A DNA stretch of 64,000 nucleotides from NCBI GenBank assembly GCA_003665825.1, contig QPFY01000015.1, forward strand, positions 1-64,000, in the 5' to 3' direction. A program made the position numbers and the translations under genes. Numbering within the stretch: position 1 is the stretch's first letter; each line of letters opens with the position of its first letter. This document shows positions 32,925-42,453 of this stretch, piece after piece. Source of the stretch: Microbotryum silenes-acaulis (taxonomy: Eukaryota; Basidiomycota; Microbotryomycetes; Microbotryales; Microbotryaceae). A model generated the notes under the pieces. The model was not told where the DNA came from, ran no database searches, and was given only the letters and a program-made list of their open reading frames with translations.

Positions 32925-33068
32925 CGTGCTGGATTTGACTTTCCAGACCCTACGATTCGAATCGCGTTCTGTGGCCCTTTCTGAGGTCGTTACCTCTCAG
33001 GCATCGCGTCGCGCGCCTTCGTTCTCTGGTTCAGGGGTCGAATCCCCCACCGTTCGCGCTTCTTCACG
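32380..33068 (+). repeat. Four-copy internal repeat in the YR element
   Basis: A unit of about 85 bp is found near 32380, 32504, 32763 and 32983. It encodes SEVVTSQASRR then SGSGVESPT. The first three copies are in the gag-like frame and the fourth is in the reverse transcriptase frame. Each unit contains GGGGTCGAATCCCCC, which looks like a tRNA T-arm lacking one loop base. Two further copies of a GTAGATGCCCGGTCCCGACG unit lie between them. Confidence 0.8.
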
Positions 33069-34728
33069 TCCGCACCCGCTAAGCGCTGCTCCGGCGGACC
33101 CTCCGAGCATTACCGAACTGCCCATCCACGGGGTGGGTAGGGCTCCACTCGAACCTGTCGCGGCCGGCAGCAAAGGAGACGTCCCGTTCGTGTCTTCAAT
33201 GCCCGCGCCGGGCTCGTCGCCAGCGCCCGAAACTTCCGTTCGCATGCGAATCATGGCTCGCGAAGTCGACTCGTTCCGTGATGCGATGTACAAGATTGTT
33301 ACGCCGCTCGATGCTGGTGCGTTCGAGGCCAACATTAAGGCACTCGCAAAGGTCGCGCACGTCGCGCCGTACCTGGCCGCTATACCGAAGCAGATCCGAG
33401 AGGGCTTTGATTTCGGCATCAAGGACCCTCCGTCGGAGCGTCACATCGCGAAGAACGCACCGCTCACCGAGAAGCAACAACTGGTCATGGACGGCGAGAT
33501 GGAGCGCTTGCTCGATCTCGGGTACATCGCGGGGCCGTACGACAAGGACGAGCTCGAGGCCGCGGTCGGTCCTTTCCGCACGAATCCGATCAGCTATGTG
33601 CCGAAGTCAGTAGCGCCCGGAATGCCGCCGAAGTGGAGACAGATCGAAAATCTGTCTTACCCCACGGCGAAGCCGATCGATCGAACCACAGACCCTGACG
33701 AAGCGAATCATCCGTCGACGAGCGGGCATGGACCGTCGCAACGGAGTGGTTCGTCTAGCCGTCCGAAACTTGTTTCCATAAACGACGACCTGAAGTCTGC
33801 GGATTCTCCTTGCCGTTGGATGACCTTGCCCATGTTGTACCGCAAGTTTCGCGAGCTTCCCTCGACGGCGGAAGTCTGCGGTTGGGATTTCGCCGATGCG
33901 TTCTACCAACTCCCTTTGCGATGGGACCAGCGATCGAGCATGTGCATCTTGTGGCGCGGCCTCATCTTCGTACGACGAGTCCCATGCTTCGGTGGCAGGA
34001 CCACTCCCGGTGTCTTTGGGAACGTCGCGGACCTGACCCAAGACTTGGTCGAATGGAAGTTCCCCGGCGTGTCAATCTTCAAGATGGTTGACGATGTTTG
34101 CGCGGTCCCAACGTCGGATGTCATATCGCAAGAAGCCGTTCTTCATTTCGTACGATCCCTCGGCTGGCGCCTCGCGGAGCAGAAAGGCTTCACGTGGACG
34201 CGTCAATTTGTCCACGTCGAGATTGACTGGGATTTGGATCTAATGACTGCGACGGTCACCGATGAGAAGCGGATGCGCTACATTGACAGGATCGACGCCT
34301 TGCTGAAAGGTAGCCATGCCGATCAGAAGGAATGCTCGGAAGTCGAGTCGGTCACTGGGTCGTTGGGGCATGTCGCCTACATCCTCCCTGCATTACGGAC
34401 CCATCTCAACTGTCTATACAGGCAGTGTATCGCATACGGGGACCGGAAGGCGGTTTCGCGGGCGCGTCTGGACCGTCGCACGTACGATCAACTCGAATAC
34501 TGGAGAAGGTTCCTCTCGTCGGAAGGCCCATTCTCCACGTCGTTCGAGGCCCTCCCGATCCCATCGAAGCTTGCGTTAGCGTTGGATGCCTGTATGCACG
34601 GACTAGGCATCGTCATCAACGGATACTCCGCGTACTTCGCTCTCCCCGAGGGGTGGACGGATCTGCCACCGCCTCGACACTCGGTCTCTATCACGAACGC
34701 GGAGGCGTGGGCGTGTAATACTCCGTAG
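32896..34728 (+). CDS. Reverse transcriptase-RNase H of the YR retrotransposon
   Basis: 610 codons, overlapping the gag-like frame by 29 nt (frame +1 relative to it). After a Ser/Pro-rich lead and a connector (TEKQQLVMDGEMERLLDLGY), the palm has WDFADAFYQLPL with the first catalytic Asp. The catalytic motif KMVDDVCAV follows (MVDD at residues 397-400) where most elements have YVDD or similar, then ACMHGLGIVI as an RNase H start. The frame stops at 34728 after NAEAWA, shorter than a full RNase H. An intron or a truncation at GTGTAATAC is possible. It would copy element RNA into DNA in the nucleus. Confidence 0.75.
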   Translation: MPLPAQPRADVLDLTFQTLRFESRSVALSEVVTSQASRRAPSFSGSGVESPTVRASSRPHPLSAAPADPPSITELPIHGVGRAPLEPVAAGSKGDVPFVSSMPAPGSSPAPETSVRMRIMAREVDSFRDAMYKIVTPLDAGAFEANIKALAKVAHVAPYLAAIPKQIREGFDFGIKDPPSERHIAKNAPLTEKQQLVMDGEMERLLDLGYIAGPYDKDELEAAVGPFRTNPISYVPKSVAPGMPPKWRQIENLSYPTAKPIDRTTDPDEANHPSTSGHGPSQRSGSSSRPKLVSINDDLKSADSPCRWMTLPMLYRKFRELPSTAEVCGWDFADAFYQLPLRWDQRSSMCILWRGLIFVRRVPCFGGRTTPGVFGNVADLTQDLVEWKFPGVSIFKMVDDVCAVPTSDVISQEAVLHFVRSLGWRLAEQKGFTWTRQFVHVEIDWDLDLMTATVTDEKRMRYIDRIDALLKGSHADQKECSEVESVTGSLGHVAYILPALRTHLNCLYRQCIAYGDRKAVSRARLDRRTYDQLEYWRRFLSSEGPFSTSFEALPIPSKLALALDACMHGLGIVINGYSAYFALPEGWTDLPPPRHSVSITNAEAWACNTP

Positions 34729-35063
34729 TTACTCAAGGCCTGACGCGCGTCTGGCCTTAAGCCTTGTCGGGAAGTAGACTCTCTCTTCCCTTCTGACCAG
34801 TTTATTCTTTGGAATACATACTCGTATCCTGTTACTTGCAAGGCCCCACGACTGGGCCTTACATTCCCGTTGATGATCGCGCACCCACTGTCGAAGTTTC
34901 CGGCGGGGCGCGAGTTGCTGCGGGCGGCGGGAGAGCCCCTGTGGGCGATAGGCTGAGATATCTGACTCCCTTCGTGGAAGGTGGAGCTTCGTTCGCCCAG
35001 AGTTGCGTATCCCTGTGTCTGCGAGGTCGTGTACCTTTTGTTTGTTGGTGAGGTCGAACCCTC

Positions 35064-36701
35064 TTGCGTCCTGTTTTGTCAATGTCACGCTGTCATGACT
35101 CAGAGCCGCGCTCTTGTGCCTCGGTTGCGACTTTGCGGTTGTCCGGTACTGTCCCGTCTCCGCCGCAAGAGCGTGATCGCGGGCGCGTGCTTGGCACGTT
35201 CGGCCTCCCCCCATCCGCGTCGCACGCCGTCTCGAAAATACAGATGTCTTTCGAGGATTCACGAGCCGCGTGGAGGCTTCGTCAACGAGCCGTTCCGTAC
35301 CCGACGATACCGACGATGGCTGTGAGGGAGCGCGCCTTCAAGTCAGGAAGAGCGCTTACTGGTCGGGCCGACGCGTCGAGTTCGGCGCTGCGCGATGGAG
35401 CACCGGCTGCGGCGCCACCTCCGACTGTGAAACTGGATTGTAGCCCAGGGGCTTGTTTGGGATTCACGTCGACGTCAAATTCAAGATTGCCAATGTTGCG
35501 CAGTTCCCATTCGGGGGACATCGTCGTTTACCTACCTCAGGCAGACGAGAACGAGATGGCCCCGATGGCTTCATCCACGAATTGCACGCCGGAGGAGCGG
35601 CTGTGCGCCGCGTTCGCCAAGACGTATCGAGGTATTAACCGAGTCCTCGTTCTCACACCGACGACTCCGGTCCAACGTCCGCTCCATGCGTGTGCATTGG
35701 CTGCGACAGAGCACGCGGTGATGGTTGCGGCAGGGCGAACGGCGGAGTCGAACGAGATGTACGCGATGTGCATTCTACGATACCTCGAGTACTGTGACGA
35801 CGAGTTGGTCGACCGGAGGGATCGATTCCCCGCACATCCTGACGTCGTCAGGCGATTTCTCACTCGAATCGCGTTGTCGGGAAATGGCGTCGGAGCCTAT
35901 AGCGTCAGCTACTTTCGCCGATTCCGTACCGCCCTAGAATTTTGGCACACGACGCATGGGCTGCGTATGAACTACGATCCGAAGATGTGGACGATGCAAC
36001 TGGTTGCGGCTGCGGCCACAGCTCCAGCCCCCAAACCAGAGCGATTGGCGGCGACTTTGGACGACCTCAGGTGCCTGGCCGCGGGGATCGATAAGTGCAG
36101 TCCGTTCGATACGGCCGTGTTTGCTGCAGCGTGTGCGGCGTTCTTCGCGATGGCGAGATTGGGCGAGTTTACGGCGGATTCGGCGGACGAAGAGTTCATA
36201 GCCGAACGGCATCTAGCGGTGGCCAATGCACGTCGGATCGATGCGACGAGCGAAGCTCCTCTCCGATACGAGTTGGACCTCCCGTTTGACAAGGTGCGTC
36301 GGCGCGTCGGCCGCATGCTGGTAGTCTCGGCGCGAGACGGCGAGCCCTTCTGCCCGGTCGGAGGCATCGATAAACATTTCCGCCTAAACGACCCTCCACC
36401 AGGGCGGTTGTTCTCATATCGGGCGCGCGAAGGAGGTCATCGACAACTGACCTCCTCGGCGTTCTCGCGACGAATCAAACACATTCTCGAGGCGAGCGGG
36501 AGGGCGGTCATGAACAACCACTCCTTTAGGTCCGGTGGGGCCACGTTTTACCTTCGAGAAGGTGTACACACGGATCACATCCGAAACCTTGGCCGTTGGT
36601 CATCGAATGCCTTCGACAGGTATTGGCGGCAGCACAAGGAGATTGCGATCCAAGTGCTGAGCAAGGCTGGCAAGCTTGCACTCGATTCGGGTAGAGCCTG
36701 A
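35064..36701 (+). CDS. Tyrosine recombinase of the YR retrotransposon
   Basis: 545 codons from the first in-frame start candidate; ATG 35244 or 35316 would also fit, and the first 150 residues are low-complexity. The N-terminal SAM-like region (about 185-300) is followed by a catalytic domain with the full tyrosine recombinase set: R365 in MARLGEF, H486-x-x-R489 in HSFRSGGATF, and the nucleophile Y520 in FDRYWRQH. It would integrate circular cDNA by site-specific recombination. No internal stops are present, so it could be active. The gene lies 335 bp after the reverse transcriptase stop. Confidence 0.8.
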   Translation: MRPVLSMSRCHDSEPRSCASVATLRLSGTVPSPPQERDRGRVLGTFGLPPSASHAVSKIQMSFEDSRAAWRLRQRAVPYPTIPTMAVRERAFKSGRALTGRADASSSALRDGAPAAAPPPTVKLDCSPGACLGFTSTSNSRLPMLRSSHSGDIVVYLPQADENEMAPMASSTNCTPEERLCAAFAKTYRGINRVLVLTPTTPVQRPLHACALAATEHAVMVAAGRTAESNEMYAMCILRYLEYCDDELVDRRDRFPAHPDVVRRFLTRIALSGNGVGAYSVSYFRRFRTALEFWHTTHGLRMNYDPKMWTMQLVAAAATAPAPKPERLAATLDDLRCLAAGIDKCSPFDTAVFAAACAAFFAMARLGEFTADSADEEFIAERHLAVANARRIDATSEAPLRYELDLPFDKVRRRVGRMLVVSARDGEPFCPVGGIDKHFRLNDPPPGRLFSYRAREGGHRQLTSSAFSRRIKHILEASGRAVMNNHSFRSGGATFYLREGVHTDHIRNLGRWSSNAFDRYWRQHKEIAIQVLSKAGKLALDSGRA

Positions 36702-36762
36702 ATGCGTTGTAACGTAGGCATCTTTTAGGCATCTTTCGCTGCGTTTTGTTTGTTGTAAGTGT

Positions 36763-36878
36763 GGGGGGCGTGACCTATGGTACGCGTCCGGCGCCAGGGC
36801 GGGGGGGCGTGACCTATGGTACGCGTCCGGCGCCAGGGCGGGGGGGCGTGACCTATGGTACGCATCCGGCGCCAGGGC
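36763..36878 (+). repeat. Tandem array, 3 x about 38 bp
   Basis: Three units of GGGGGCGTGACCTATGGTAC followed by GCRTCCGGCGCCAGGGC. The third copy has one substitution. It lies 62 bp after the recombinase stop and may be part of the element's 3' end. Confidence 0.9.
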
Positions 36879-37518
36879 GCCTGTCCGAACCGGGGGTTCG
36901 GGAATTGGGGTGTACGCATCATCCCAGGGTCTCGTCCAGGAAGATTAATCATCTTCCTCATCCCAACACAACCAAACACACCGAAAGATACACAAGGAAG
37001 GTCGCAAGGTCGCAATTCCCTTCCCGCGCTCGAGAACCCCATTGGCATCCGATCGAGACATCGGAGGGGAAAAGCGTTGATTGAAAATGAAACCTCGGCG
37101 AACGTGGGCGAAACGGCCTGTGGCCGGCCGACCCTTTCTGAAACAGCGCTAGCTGGCTCAGGGGACACGCTGGACCGAGAGCTGTTGCAGTAGCGAAACT
37201 ATTATGACGTCACGCCACATGGTTTGTCTTTCGTTCTTTGACGTTCTTTGTCTCCCGTTACGTCTTTAGTAGATAGTAGAGTAGATAGTAGATTCTTTGT
37301 CTCCCGTTACGTCTTTAGTAGATAGTAGATTGCTGTTTCATCCCACTCGTATTCCCGATTATGATTAGTTACTAGTTGTTGATATTAGTCGCCTCGCGCG
37401 TCTCGATCCTGCCACGCGCGCGCTCATTTAGCGCTTCTCATCTTTCTCCAACTATCTTTACTATCATCTTCGGCTCTCGTGCTTACGCGTATCGTGCCTT
37501 GGCTTCAGATTCCTGAAA
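36879..37518. other. No gene recognised; short direct repeat
   Basis: A unit TCTTTGTCTCCCGTTACGTC plus TTTAGTAGATAGTAGA occurs twice (about 37244-37292 and 37294-37330). No reading frame is convincing. The stretch ends at the outer edge of the large inverted repeat. Confidence 0.6.
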
Positions 37519-37524
37519 ATATCG

Positions 37525-38274
37525 ATGGGTAACCCCGCCGGCGCAGAACAAGGTGACCGATGTGAGCTGGGCGCAGTACTTGGTGAGAACGTGGCTGAGG
37601 AAGTGGCGCAACTGTGGGATAGCGATGTAGGTAAAGCGAGGGGGGTCAGGAAAAGCTCAAAGAGCGACGAAAATCGGTGCCGCTCGAGCGCAAGGCGAGC
37701 GTGCAAGACTTCGGCCATTCGATGAGGCGAAAGTTGCGACGGTGCGACGGCATTCCCCGACAGAGGTGGAACTCATTGACGCCTGTTCAAGTACAAAATC
37801 ATAGATGTGCTATATTGGGTCAACCCGACTGCTCCAGTGAAAGAGTGGCGCAGAGAATGTCCCTCGGAGGTTGTAGATCATGTCTTGATCGAACTCAAGG
37901 TCAGTGCAAGGTCCGCTGGTTGGGTGCTTCACACCTCGAACGCTGCACAGGCCCGCCTTGCGCAGCACAACTATGGGTTGGGTCGATCACTGACCGCTGG
38001 TCCGCGGTTTGGTCACGACGCGCTTGCGCGAGGAGAAACGGCGAGTCTGCGAAGACTCGAGAGGAAGGTCTGCCAAAACATTGATCACCCGACGAGTCCC
38101 GGATCTCGCGTCACGGAAAGGAAGTGGAAACGGAATCCGTTCGGGCAGAGAGCATCAGGGCGGGCCGTCTCTGACCGTCTCTCTCCCTTCACTCATCCGC
38201 TCGCTTTAAGGCTCTCAGCCCACCATGGCATCTGGCGAGCCCAACATCGCTCTACAGACTGTTGCTTTAATTGA
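37525..38274 (+). CDS. Hypothetical gene, left-arm copy
   Basis: ATG 37525 lies 6 bp inside the arm. A first exon of about 35 residues (MGNPAGAEQGDRCELGAVLG) could be spliced from GTAAAG near 37632 to a CATAG acceptor near 37806. That would join a 150-residue frame beginning DVLYWVNPTAPVKEWRREC. No domain is recognised. An overlapping frame on the same strand (37677-38084) is an alternative reading. It is duplicated without change in the right arm. Low confidence that it is expressed. Confidence 0.3.
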
Positions 38275-38779
38275 ATTTAGTGGTGCATCTACCCTCACGA
38301 GCACTCGAGGCATTCCGACATCGGCTTTGACAGGACGCCGCATCTTCCTCGCGTCGTCGCTGCCTCCCGAGCTCGTCAAGTTGATCTGCCATCTGGTTCT
38401 CATACTGGCGAGAAGCCCATAATGAGGCCACCACACCAGTATCGGAATGTTTAGTTTCTCCCCCTATCATATGACACAGGTTGACTACCAAGACCTTTTC
38501 TTCAACCAATCTATGCCACCCATCCACCCAGATCTCAAGAACTTCCGCATCTCGGAGTCATGCTCTGTGCGCTCCATCCCACACTTCGACCGCCTCGTCT
38601 GGCCCAGCATCCGCACGTTTCACATCGCCGGTACGGACCCAAACGTGGCACTTTACGTGATCGAGCACCTTGAAATGCCAGCGCTTTTCCAAGTCTCGCT
38701 CTACCTCGACCAGATGGGCGCCTTCGTTCATCGCCGTTTTTCGCCGCTAACGGTACACATCTCGCCTCGATGTTCTTGA
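38225..38779 (+). CDS. F-box-like fragment, left-arm copy
   Basis: Two frames, 38225-38422 and 38447-38779, may be one spliced or broken gene. The first contains LASSLPPELVKLICHLV, the Leu-Pro-x-Glu-Leu start of an F-box. The second (FRISESCSVRSIPHFDRLVW, then TDPNVALYVIEHLEMPALFQ) has the look of the following repeat region of fungal F-box proteins. F-box proteins select substrates for SCF ubiquitin ligases. No clean intron joins the frames and the C-terminus is short, so a remnant is likely. An identical copy lies in the right arm. Confidence 0.35.
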
Positions 38780-39580
38780 GCTGCGTCGATTTCTAACAAC
38801 AGCACTGCTACCGTTTGGGAGAAAGCCTGAAACTAAATCTGATCCCTCGCCGGCTTCAGCCGAGTTCCGTCGCGTTCCTCGCCGTCCTCGTCGAGCAACG
38901 CAGCTCACGCTCCGCTACACCGTCCCGACTCGAACCGCGCAGATCACGGCGGCTACACACGCGAACGACATGGTACAGGCACCGTGCTTGTTCAGCCTAT
39001 GGTACCTCCCCGTCCCGCAAGAAAAGGCGACCTTTTCGGGGCAGTAGATGTAAGGTAGTGTGGACACAGTCGGCGCATCTGAAGATCAATGGACTTTGGG
39101 AGTCGGTCATGTCGCGAAAGAAGCATTCGCTGCTGCATAAACATGAATAGTTGGTGATGATGCGGTCTCGCTCGAGCGTTTCGTTTCTTGAAATTGACCG
39201 TCCTCGCACTTGGCCTAGGTTGGCTGGGCCCTCTGCAGGGTCAGTGAGATCAAAGACAGGATTTTGGTACGGGGCTATGGGTTTCATTTCGTTGGTTCAA
39301 GGTTACGCCGTTTTGATACATGGGCCAGGACAATAAACCTGATACATTTCCAAAAACAACACCCCTATGAGCAAAACGTGAATGATGGAAGGGCCCTCCC
39401 AGATTACAACTTAGGCCAGAAACTCTGCGCAGTCGAGCCGAATGAAGGCACCGCTGGCGCAGTCCTATTTTCAGTCTGGAATTATACTGGAACGGACGGA
39501 AATTGACCTTGGGTATCTATTGCAACAATCGGAACTAACAACGAGCGACTATATTTAAGCCCAGCGCAAAGGTGGTCACT

Positions 39581-42141
39581 TCAGAGCAAGGGAAGCAGCT
39601 GCTCAATGTCCGAGATGATGGATTCATGCGACATCGCCTTGGATGGACCCCACAACTGCCCCAGTTCGGAATCTTCCTCAGCCACCTTGAGACCAAGGAA
39701 CCGGCTATCGAGGCCGCAATTGCGTCTCAAGATGTCGATGAGTAGCCGGATATTTGTCCATCGATGTGCACAGCCTTCGAGTAAAGATCTGTAGATCATG
39801 TCCACGCGAAGCATATACTTGAGGCCATAGACTAGGTGCGCTTCTGGCCGATTCCAGTCCCGCCAGATGGTTTCACCCTTTGGCGTCATGACAAGCTCTT
39901 CATTGTTGCCCTGGTACGGCTCGCGGAACGAAACTTCCATCACGACGTAGAAGAGCGACTCGATGTCGTGCCACCGTTCGTGGACGACACCGAGCGGCTG
40001 TTGTGGCTGGGCGAGGATCGAGCAGGCGAGGTAGGGCCAGGTGCCCTGTCAGACGTCGTATAGTTCAAAGGTTAGTGCTGGTCAGAAACTTTATTTGGGG
40101 GAACATACAGAGGGGAGGACGCACGGATCGTATTCTGTGGTGCAGCTCGGTGCAAGGTCGATCATGCGGGACGGCGAGGTGATAGTCGATAAGGACGCCG
40201 AAACCGTCGCGGTCGATGACGACGTTGCCGTACGAAATATCCCGGTGAATATACCCCAGCTTGTAGAGGTTTCGGTGTCCTGCATTGTCATAGGAATGGG
40301 CGTGTCGGCTAGGGAGCGCAAACGCAAGGCCGCCCAATTGATCCCTGTGCTCACCTTTGACGCCTCCAAGTACGGCCTGGGCGAGTTCCCTGGTCGTGGT
40401 CGCCGTGTTGAGGGGCCGATAACACTGTCGGTGGAAGACCACCTCGAGTGCCCGGGGCCCGATATCATCGAAGCTTTCATCATCACCGAAGAAGGTCGGA
40501 AGCGTGCGGAAGTCGTCCCGGTAGATGCCGGCGCTAAGGCTTAAACCCTCGGTGTCGGCACGAGACGCGGCGTGCATATTGCGACGTAGGGCAATCGCAT
40601 CGTCGAGGCGGGATTGCTCGACCCATGCGACTGTCATGGCGTACTCGGTGGCAGAGGTAGGCAAGCTGATCGACGTGGGGTCGACAGGCGCGTGTCTTGC
40701 GGTAACGCGGAAAGCGGAGGTTGCACGACCCGTGCAGCTTCGACGTCGGAAGAGGAGCTCCTGGATCTCGAGATCTGAGATATCGCCGAGCTCGGACTCG
40801 AAGTCGTGGGCGCGGGGTGGGAGAAACTTGTCCGAGACGACAAAATTGCCGAAACCATCGTCGACCTCGTTCGTCGAGGCCAGCATCCCGAGCCCGTTGT
40901 CGTCGAGTTCGATGAGGTGTGACAGCACGCGCCGGAGCAGCACGGCTTCCTGACCGCACTTGCGGGCGCTCGTCGTGAACACCCCACACGCGTTGACGAG
41001 GTAGACTTGAAGCACGTCCCCGCAAAGGGTGACCCCGATCGCGTGGGCGCGGAGTGCGGTCGTGCAGATCATGTGTAGCCGCCTAAGCACTTGGTTACGC
41101 GCTTCTGCGCTCTTCGTGTCGCTCTCTTTCACCTCAATCGCCACTGCAATCTGCGAGTATGCGCGTTGAGGCGACGGGGGCGTGCCTTCCATCGACGTTG
41201 GGTGCTCTGACTGCGCCCAAACGAACGGAAGATCGGGGGAAGCGGCCACCGCCGCATGCGTCAATATGACGGCGTCGGGCGTCTTCTCCTGCTCCCCGCG
41301 ATCGGGCGCCAGCTTAATGTGGCTACCCGAGTTGCCGCATCCGACCAGACGTCGATCACCAGTCTACACCCGGGTGCATCAATGATCGGGACACAGTGGT
41401 CAGTCATACTCGTGCGGTCGAAGCCAAGCGATAGCACCGGGGCACTCACCACATCCTTGATCGCGTTAGCGATCTCTTTCATCGCAGCCTCCGTCCCCAG
41501 TTTCTTGGTCGGTTGGAGGATGTTGGCCTCGTACTTGGAAGGCGTAGCAAGAAAGTACTTGTCCATCGCCTTCGAAAGTCGAGGTTTGCCCATGTGGGCG
41601 AAGAGCTGTTGCTCCCTCTCTGCCGCCGTGACGGTCATCGACACTACGGGACTCGACTTCATCGGACTCGAACGTGGCAAAGCATCGTCGAGGTCCGACA
41701 TGCCTGATAGGCCTACGGCCTCGCTTGAACGACTTGCTCGCCCTGGTCGAGTCGCGTCGTGGATGATCTGCCTGGGCGTCGGCGTCACCGAGGTGCGAGC
41801 CGACGAGCTAGGCAGGTATGTCGGAAGCGATTGGGTGGCGGCGGGGGCGGGGGGCGCAAGAGCAGACGTGCCAACCGACGGGCGTGGCGCGCGGTCTCTG
41901 GCGTTGACGCGCATCGATTCCGCTTGGGCGGGGGGCGCGGCGTTGGGCATCTGCATCAGTCGCGCGCTTCTTCGGATCTCGGGCCCCGACGACGCCTCGC
42001 CCGAGATGGACTGGTCCGAGCGCCGGGCGTCCTGACTAGGCACTGCAATTGCCATCGGGTCCAGTCCATGGGTCAATGTTGGGTCAACACTGAACAGCCA
42101 GATCACGCGGAACGAACAGTAGGAGGGCTTTTTGACTCACT
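39581..42141 (-). CDS. FunK1-family fungal protein kinase C2
   Basis: A predicted 740-residue kinase on the minus strand. Exons: base 42141, 42042-41450, 41363-40355, 40279-40125 and 40045-39581; introns 98, 86, 75 and 79 nt. As in kinase A, the start codon is split: A at 42141 joins TG at 42042-42041. An in-frame ATG inside the intron (42055) would give a slightly longer start if the intron is retained. An N-terminal RRSARL motif, the FunK1 N-lobe (AIGVTLCGDVLQVYLVNACG), HRDISYGN (about 546-553), LIDYH, GTWPYLA and HERWHDIESLFYV are all present. It is a mosaic: the 3' half of exon 4 matches C3, the 5' half of exon 4 matches C1, and part of exon 1 is private. An intact gene by sequence; substrate unknown. 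Confidence 0.85.
42043..42140 (-). other. Candidate intron splitting the start codon of kinase C2
   Basis: On the minus strand the junctions read CAACA|GTGAGTCAAA and CAATTGCAG|TGCCTAG, the mirror image of the C3 intron and parallel to that of kinase A. Confidence 0.6.
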
Positions 42142-42453
42142 GTTGATGCAGTCTTGCAGCTGTTGAGACTCGAGTGTCGATCCACTTGGAGCTCTGAGAT
42201 CCACAGACCGACGAAGAATGGTGGATGGACTCGGATGGGGGAGCGCGAAGATGTACTGCAGTGGCTGGTTAAAGGAAGGGATGCAGGTCGCCTTCCGCCA
42301 TCGCAGTCCGTCGCGCTCTGTCGCGCTGCAGCCTGCAAACTGCAACTACTCTGCAGCTGGGCCGAAATCATTTCTAGGCGCGCGCGCGGTTTGGACCGGT
42401 TTAGGACCCAGAATCTCGTCGACGCGCCTTTGTGAAAGTTGAGATTCTGGGAC

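Larger units (their letters stand above)
31330..36880 (+). mobile_element. Tyrosine-recombinase retrotransposon (DIRS/Ngaro-like)
   Basis: Gag-like, reverse transcriptase/RNase H and tyrosine recombinase frames follow in order on the plus strand, which is the hallmark of YR retrotransposons. They lack an aspartic protease and an integrase. The left end abuts truncated kinase C1. The right end is unclear: a 3 x 38-bp tandem array follows the recombinase gene. I could not identify the split direct or inverted terminal repeats typical of these elements, so both borders are approximate. Confidence 0.75.
37519..42453 (+). repeat. Large inverted repeat, left arm
   Basis: About 4.94 kb, the reverse complement of 46954-51862. 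Mirror coordinates sum to 89381 across most of the arm and to about 89414 beyond a 33-bp indel in exon 1 of the kinase. Paired short frames give identical peptides in both arms, and only scattered single-base differences are seen by eye, so identity is very high. The arm holds kinase C2 and two uncertain frames. Bases 38780-39580 hold nothing else I recognise. Confidence 0.95.

Noticed and set aside
32400..33068. tRNA genes suggested by GGTTC and GGGGTCGAATCCCCC strings
   Set aside because: The T-loop is one base short, and no acceptor stem, D-arm or anticodon arm can be built around any of the four copies.
40041..40544. 167-codon open frame antisense to the FunK1 C-type genes, identical in all three copies
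   Set aside because: It is the reverse complement of a conserved kinase exon, and its conservation is explained by the kinase and the recent duplication.
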